DNA of 8,963 nucleotides, taken from assembly GCA_964443005.1 (NCBI GenBank), contig CAYUBI010000083.1, forward strand, positions 1 to 8,963. The letters are read 5' to 3'. The translations under genes and the position numbers were made by a program. This DNA is from CAYUBI01 sp964443005 (GTDB lineage: Bacteria; Margulisbacteria; Riflemargulisbacteria; GWF2-35-9; CAYUBI01). Each line of letters begins with the position of its first letter. Within the stretch, counting starts at the first letter, position 1. Positions 5,701 to 8,963 of the stretch are shown here, piece after piece. The notes beneath the pieces are model-generated. The model had not been told where the DNA came from, ran no database searches, and saw only the letters and a program-made list of their open reading frames with translations.

Positions 5701-8700
5701 TCCTGTCAAAGTAAAAACGTCGGATCATCATCCAGGCTGTAAACCAATTGTTTTGTATTTGAAAGAAACGGATTGCAACACGGGTGTTTATCGGGCTAAA
5801 TTACATCTTGCTTTGGCAAGTGATCAATCCTCTCAAACAATTGGTTCAAGTCAGGGATATACTGTTACAGTTTCTCCACCTACATGGCGTTTTTGGAAGA
5901 AACAAAAGCGGCGTTTAGATGTTTTTGATATGCATACTGTAATTGACCGATTTGACACTACGGATATAGGTTCCTCTCCAGCAAGTTGGTGGACTGATGA
6001 ATTAAATTCGTTAGAAGGTTCTCCTGTTATTAGCCCAGGGCATCAATTAGGATATTTCCTTTGGAAAACTGCGGATAAAGTTTGGCATTTACGTTGGACG
6101 TCGAATGGAGTTCGTCATCAGTTCAAAGGCGATGTTTATTGTCAGCAAGGAATTGATTTAACTAACGTAATTAGGGGCGATCAAGATAGCCGGTTTTTAA
6201 TAGATAAAGGGCGTTTTATTCGTTTTTCAACAGATGAAGTATCTGCCAATAATGGGTTTGATTTTACTGCTTCGGGAACTGATGTTCGGTTTGATTTGTA
6301 TATTGATGGCAAACATGATCCTGAACGAATTCAAATTGGTCGGTTTGTTTATAAAAAAGCTTATACAGTTCCTTTTTATTTGGAAAATAATACAGATATT
6401 ACTAAAACGTATGCGTTAACTACTTCAGCAGATACTAGTGAAAAAATCGATACACTCAGTGTTTCTAAAAATTATAATAAGAAAGATTATCCTTACTTTG
6501 GTAAATGGGGATTGGATAAGTCCAAAGCTCGCTGGCAAAGCCAGGATAGTCTTGATTTTAGCGTGTATTTGCCCAGTGATATTGGTTCAATTCGAACAGA
6601 AATCGAAGATACGAAGGGAAATCGGGCAATTTTACATGAGTATGATCCCTGGGACGCGCAGATTGGTGCAGGATGGTATCGATATTCAACGCAATTTCTG
6701 CGCGGATTAGGTGTATCCAATGGCAAAGTTCAGCCACTTCCACTTCGTGATCGATTATGGTTAAAGGGTTGGGACATGGCTGGCGAACAAACAATGGATG
6801 CCAGTAATATTAGCTTGAATTCAATTATTAATTTATTAGTTTCTGTTGGCGGTGGCGTTCGTTCTAATGCAGTTGTTCAACTAGGGGACATCGAGCTTTC
6901 TGTTAAAAATATTCATTTAGGATATACTCCCCCCAAGAAAATTAAAGCTATTTCCTTATTTACTGCTTCAGATTATCTGCATGAGAAATTAAAAGTGGGA
7001 GATGAAATTAAGAAAAATATTATCTATATACAAGTAAAAGGAAAAGATGCAAATCGTTATGAAAAAGATCGTATGTTTGTTCGGGTTATGTCTTCAGATA
7101 AACATACGGGTTGTTTTCCAATTCGTGTTCCTTTAACTGAAACAGGACTGCATACTGGGATTTATCGTGGTTTTTTTACTGTTGATTTACAAAGTGATGA
7201 GGAACATTCTGTGATTGGGTCTGCACGGGGCAATGCAGTGTTTGTTCAATCTATGAATGGAAAAGCTCTTCATGCAATCAGTATTGGTGAAATGATGAAT
7301 AGTTATGTTCTTGATAATTTCGATGATGGAAGTATTGTCGATCATTCACCTTTAACTTGGTGGGAAGATACTATTAACCCAAGAGGCGAAGGTCCCGTAT
7401 TAGATCCTTTTACGGATCCTGGCATATATTTATTTAAGGATCATAGTGATATTTGGCATCTTTTATGGTATGCCAAGTCTGAAAATGAAGACATCGAAGG
7501 ATATTTGCAGTTTGATAAAGGATTTTCGCTGCTAAGCCAGGAATTTTTTGGTTCGATTATTCGCTATGATGTTGATAACAAGAAATTGCTTTTTAAAGGT
7601 AATGGAGAGCCGTATAAGCTTTATCAATTGTCCTTTAAAACTGATAGTAAAGCTGTTAAATTATATTTTACTCGTGATAAAAAAGAAATTTTCAGAGATA
7701 TTCATATTGGACAAGAAATGAAGTTTCCGTATATTCTCCCGTATATTTTAAGTAATGAAAATATATCAAAAAATTATGATATTTCGATTGTGACTCGAAA
7801 TACGCATGGTGGTAATTATGCAATGGGAGTGAATAAGCAGTATATTGATAAGCTTTATCCTTATTTTGGTGCATGGGGTTTAAAAAATGATCAAATGAAT
7901 TTCTCAAATAAAGATTATATATCTTTTTGGGTTTATTTACCAAAGGATCCTCGGAATATTCAGGTTGATGCTGAAGATATTCATGGAACGACAACTGTTA
8001 TCAATAGTTGCAATCCCTATGATCCTAAAAAGGGAGCTGGATGGTATTTATGGCGATCGGATTGTGTAAAGAGTATTGCTGCTGAGGAAGATCACGTGCA
8101 ACCGGGTTTAATCAAGGAACGCGAATGGTGGAAAGGTTGGAGCGTTAAAGATCAGAATTATTATTATACAACGACTAAATTCGATTTTCGGCATGTCCAG
8201 AGTTTGCAGTTTCTTATTGGAGGAGGGTTTAAAGAAAATTTCAATGCAGTTATTGATGATATTCGTTTGCACAAACCTAATTATCATACAGGAGAAAATC
8301 AGCCTATTTCTGTAAAGAAAATTGAGTTTTTTCGCACTCAGCAAATGATTACGCCAATTGCACCTAATGAGTTTTTAACCCAGAATGTTGTTTATATAAA
8401 AATATCCGGAGAAGATGGAAATCCTTATGAGCTGGATCGTTTTTCTGTTACTGTAAATACAAATGATCCACGAACAATTGCAACAGCTAGTGTGATTCAG
8501 TTTTCAGAAACTCAGACAAATAGTGGGATATATAAAAGTAAACTAAACTTTGGATTGTTTCCGAACTCTGAACTGAATATCATGGGCGTTGAAAAAGGTC
8601 GGGATATTATCATTAGTTACAATCATTGTATAGCAACGTTGAATATTTCTAAAATTGTTGTTATGCATACAATTGATGATTTTGAAGATGGTTTGATTAC

Positions 8701-8963
8701 TGATAAAACTCCTGTTACGTGGTGGACTGATACTCTTGTTCCCTTTGCGTCACCGAACGTTAATACAGATGTCATGATAGATCAATTGGCAAAACCTGGA
8801 TACTTTGTTTGGAAAACACCTGGACGTTGGCATTTTCGATGGTATGCAAAAGAATCCGAAATTCATTTTACTGGAGAAATTAAAGGTATTGGAGGAAAGA
8901 CTAAACTAAAACGAATTATGGTGTATAATTTTAAAAACAGTGATCATGTGGATTGGAGTAATG
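2707..8963 (+). CDS. giant membrane-anchored GH8 glycoside hydrolase with composite C-terminal repeats (partial, interrupted by N gap)
   Basis: This is one gene split by an assembly gap and cut by the right edge; 2082 codons are visible if the Ns are removed (numbering used here). Residues 1-20 are basic (K10, K13, K14, R15, R18), followed by a hydrophobic segment at about 21-38 acting as a signal anchor or long signal peptide. A Ca-loop-like DADNDGIKD lies at 106-114. The GH8 domain covers about 55-620: SEASSY with Glu131 as probable proton donor, the ADADSDIA signature with D245, PASYRIF, and N-D401-x-x-R-x-x-W-R-x-x-x-D with D401 as probable base. Residues 624 to the end are repeats: T-modules (ET-x-x-x-TG-x-Y), WWTD linkers, WH-x-x-W F-domains and GAGWY J-domains. 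GH8 members include endoglucanases, lichenases, xylanases and chitosanases; the substrate is not decidable here. The frame after the gap is open without a stop from 3210 to 8963. Base composition does not change along the gene. Confidence 0.88.
3001..3054 (+). other. calcium-loop-like motif in the GH8 protein
   Basis: Residues D106-A-D-N-D110-G-I-K-D114 fit the D-x-D-x-D-G-x-x-D calcium-binding loop seen in thrombospondin-3-like, dockerin and EF-hand loops. It is a single loop 17 residues before the putative catalytic Glu131, so it may stabilise the active-site region rather than form a separate domain. Calcium binding is inferred from the pattern only. Confidence 0.5.
3200..3209. other. 10-N assembly gap
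   Basis: Ten Ns interrupt the GH8 gene. Upstream codons are in frame 1, downstream codons in frame 2, so a true length of 10 would be a frameshift. Any length divisible by 3 restores the frame. With the Ns removed, CAT-A joins AT-ATC-CAG to give H-N-I-Q without a stop. GH8 landmarks continue on both sides (Glu131 before, LFAWRW and ADADSDIA after), so the gap is probably small and the gene intact. Confidence 0.95.
4586..4948 (+). repeat. T-module 0 (first, divergent copy) of the giant protein
   Basis: Residues 624-744 align in pattern with the three later T-modules: I-x-S-I-D-F-Y (later V-R-L-F or I-S-L-F), V-Y-I-M-A-K (later IYVQLKG), a DYVRVLIRSS strand, and a final I-T-V-S. The hallmark ET-x-x-x-TG-x-Y reads ETSPTSNCF, so the T-G-Y positions are lost. 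It is beta-rich and resembles the bacterial surface-protein repeats whose strands carry L-x-E-T-G-x-N-T-G-x-Y/F. It directly follows the GH8 domain. Confidence 0.6.
4949..5881 (+). repeat. composite repeat unit A (linker, J-domain, T-module 1), lacking the F-domain
   Basis: Residues 745-1055. The linker EDFSDGDIHDAYPLAWWTD ends at W762-W763. It passes almost directly into the J-domain (5024-5533), which opens TYAL and DYPYLGG, then has GPGWYTW and FWKGWSF. It looks like a beta-sandwich carbohydrate-binding-type domain, unassigned to a family. T-module 1 (5564-5881) follows: IYVQLKGIDGDRW, then KETDCNTGVYR. Compared with units B and C, the domain of about 130 residues between linker and J-domain is missing: the WW-to-WW distance to the next unit is 987 bp against 1371 and 1362 bp for the later ones. 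Confidence 0.7.
5930..7252 (+). repeat. composite repeat unit B (linker, F-domain, J-domain, T-module 2)
   Basis: Residues 1072-1512. The linker has IDRFDTTDIGSSPASWWTD (W1091-W1092). The F-domain (6002-6400) has GYFLWKT, WHLRW, F-K-G and later F-D-L-Y-I-D-G-K with I-x-I-G. I do not recognise its family; the hydrophobic alternation suggests beta strands. The J-domain (6401-6940) has TYAL, DYPYFGKWGL, VYLP, GAGWYRY and LWLKGWD. T-module 2 (6941-7252) has IYIQVKGKDANRY and TETGLHTGIYR, the clearest copy of the hallmark motif. This is the first complete four-part unit. Confidence 0.72.
7304..8662 (+). repeat. composite repeat unit C (linker, F-domain, J-domain, T-module 3)
   Basis: Residues 1530-1982. 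The linker LDNFDDGSIVDHSPLTWWED carries W1548-W1549. The F-domain (7370-7765) has GIYLFKD, WHLLW, I-E-G and I-H-I-G. The J-domain (7766-8299) has LYPYFGAWGL, VYLP, GAGWYLW and WWKGWSV, ending in a D-D-I-R-L strand. T-module 3 (8303-8662) has VYIKISGEDGNPYELDRF and SETQTNSGIYK. Order and spacing match unit B closely; sequence identity is moderate and confined to motifs, so the duplication is old. Confidence 0.72.
8663..8963 (+). repeat. composite repeat unit D (linker and start of F-domain, cut by the window edge)
   Basis: Residues 1983-2082. The linker MHTIDDFEDGLITDKTP runs into TWWTD (W2002-W2003). The F-domain then starts with GYFVWKTPGRWHFRWYAKE and F-T-G-E-I. The frame is open at the last base, so the protein continues and at least a fourth unit exists. 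Confidence 0.68.

Noticed and set aside
6234..6794. Open frames in other frames around 6234-6794, both strands
   Set aside because: They overlap the repeat region of the giant protein, whose motif pattern is conserved between units; the alternatives have no recognisable features.
7692..8344. - strand open frames at 7692-7994 and 8108-8344
   Set aside because: They are shadows of unit C of the giant protein; AT-rich antisense of repeat coding with no domain features.

Overview
The window is AT-rich bacterial DNA that contains a 10-N assembly gap, so it probably comes from a draft or metagenome assembly. All readable genes are on the + strand. Two genes start with GTG, and Shine-Dalgarno (SD)-like G-runs precede three of the four starts. 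Every complete gene has an N-terminal signal peptide or membrane anchor. Nothing in the sequence fixes the phylum. The AT-rich coding, Sec-type signals without lipobox cysteines and a huge repeat-rich surface-type enzyme suit a free-living uncultured bacterium, but this is a weak inference.

Layout: (1) 1-229 is mostly non-coding. A possible 3' tail of an upstream gene ends at 51. It is followed by a perfect 20-bp palindrome (57-76), probably a terminator or repeat relic, and a second GC-rich palindrome of interspersed-repeat type (187-226) that runs into the ribosome-binding site of the next gene. (2) 230-1129 is a secreted alpha/beta hydrolase of the lipase/PGAP1-like kind. (3) 1207-2106 is a secreted protein made almost entirely of nine exact 24-residue MORN-variant (YwqK-type) repeats. 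(4) 2128-2619 is a secreted staphylococcal-nuclease-type (SNase) nuclease with all catalytic residues present. (5) 2707 to beyond the right edge is one giant gene (at least 2082 codons here) with an N-terminal membrane segment, a glycoside hydrolase family 8 (GH8) catalytic domain and a long C-terminal array of composite repeats of about 455 residues. An extended -10 promoter lies just upstream.

The giant gene is the main feature. The N-run at 3200-3209 shifts the frame, so simple gene calling stops at 3249 and misses the remaining 5.7 kb, yet the downstream frame is open without a stop to the window end. The gap rejoins in frame for any true length divisible by three, including zero. After the GH8 domain, a four-part unit recurs: a short acidic linker ending in WW-(T/E)-D, a domain with a WH-x-x-W motif (the F-domain), a beta-sandwich-like domain with a G-x-G-W-Y motif (the J-domain), and a module with an ET-x-x-x-(T/S)-G-x-Y motif (the T-module). 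The first unit lacks the F-domain; the fourth is cut by the window edge.

Taken together, the genes suggest an exported set that acts on extracellular polymers: an ester bond hydrolase, a nuclease and a polysaccharide hydrolase with many putative binding modules. The repeat protein's role is unknown. Shared function is inferred only from co-orientation and shared export signals.
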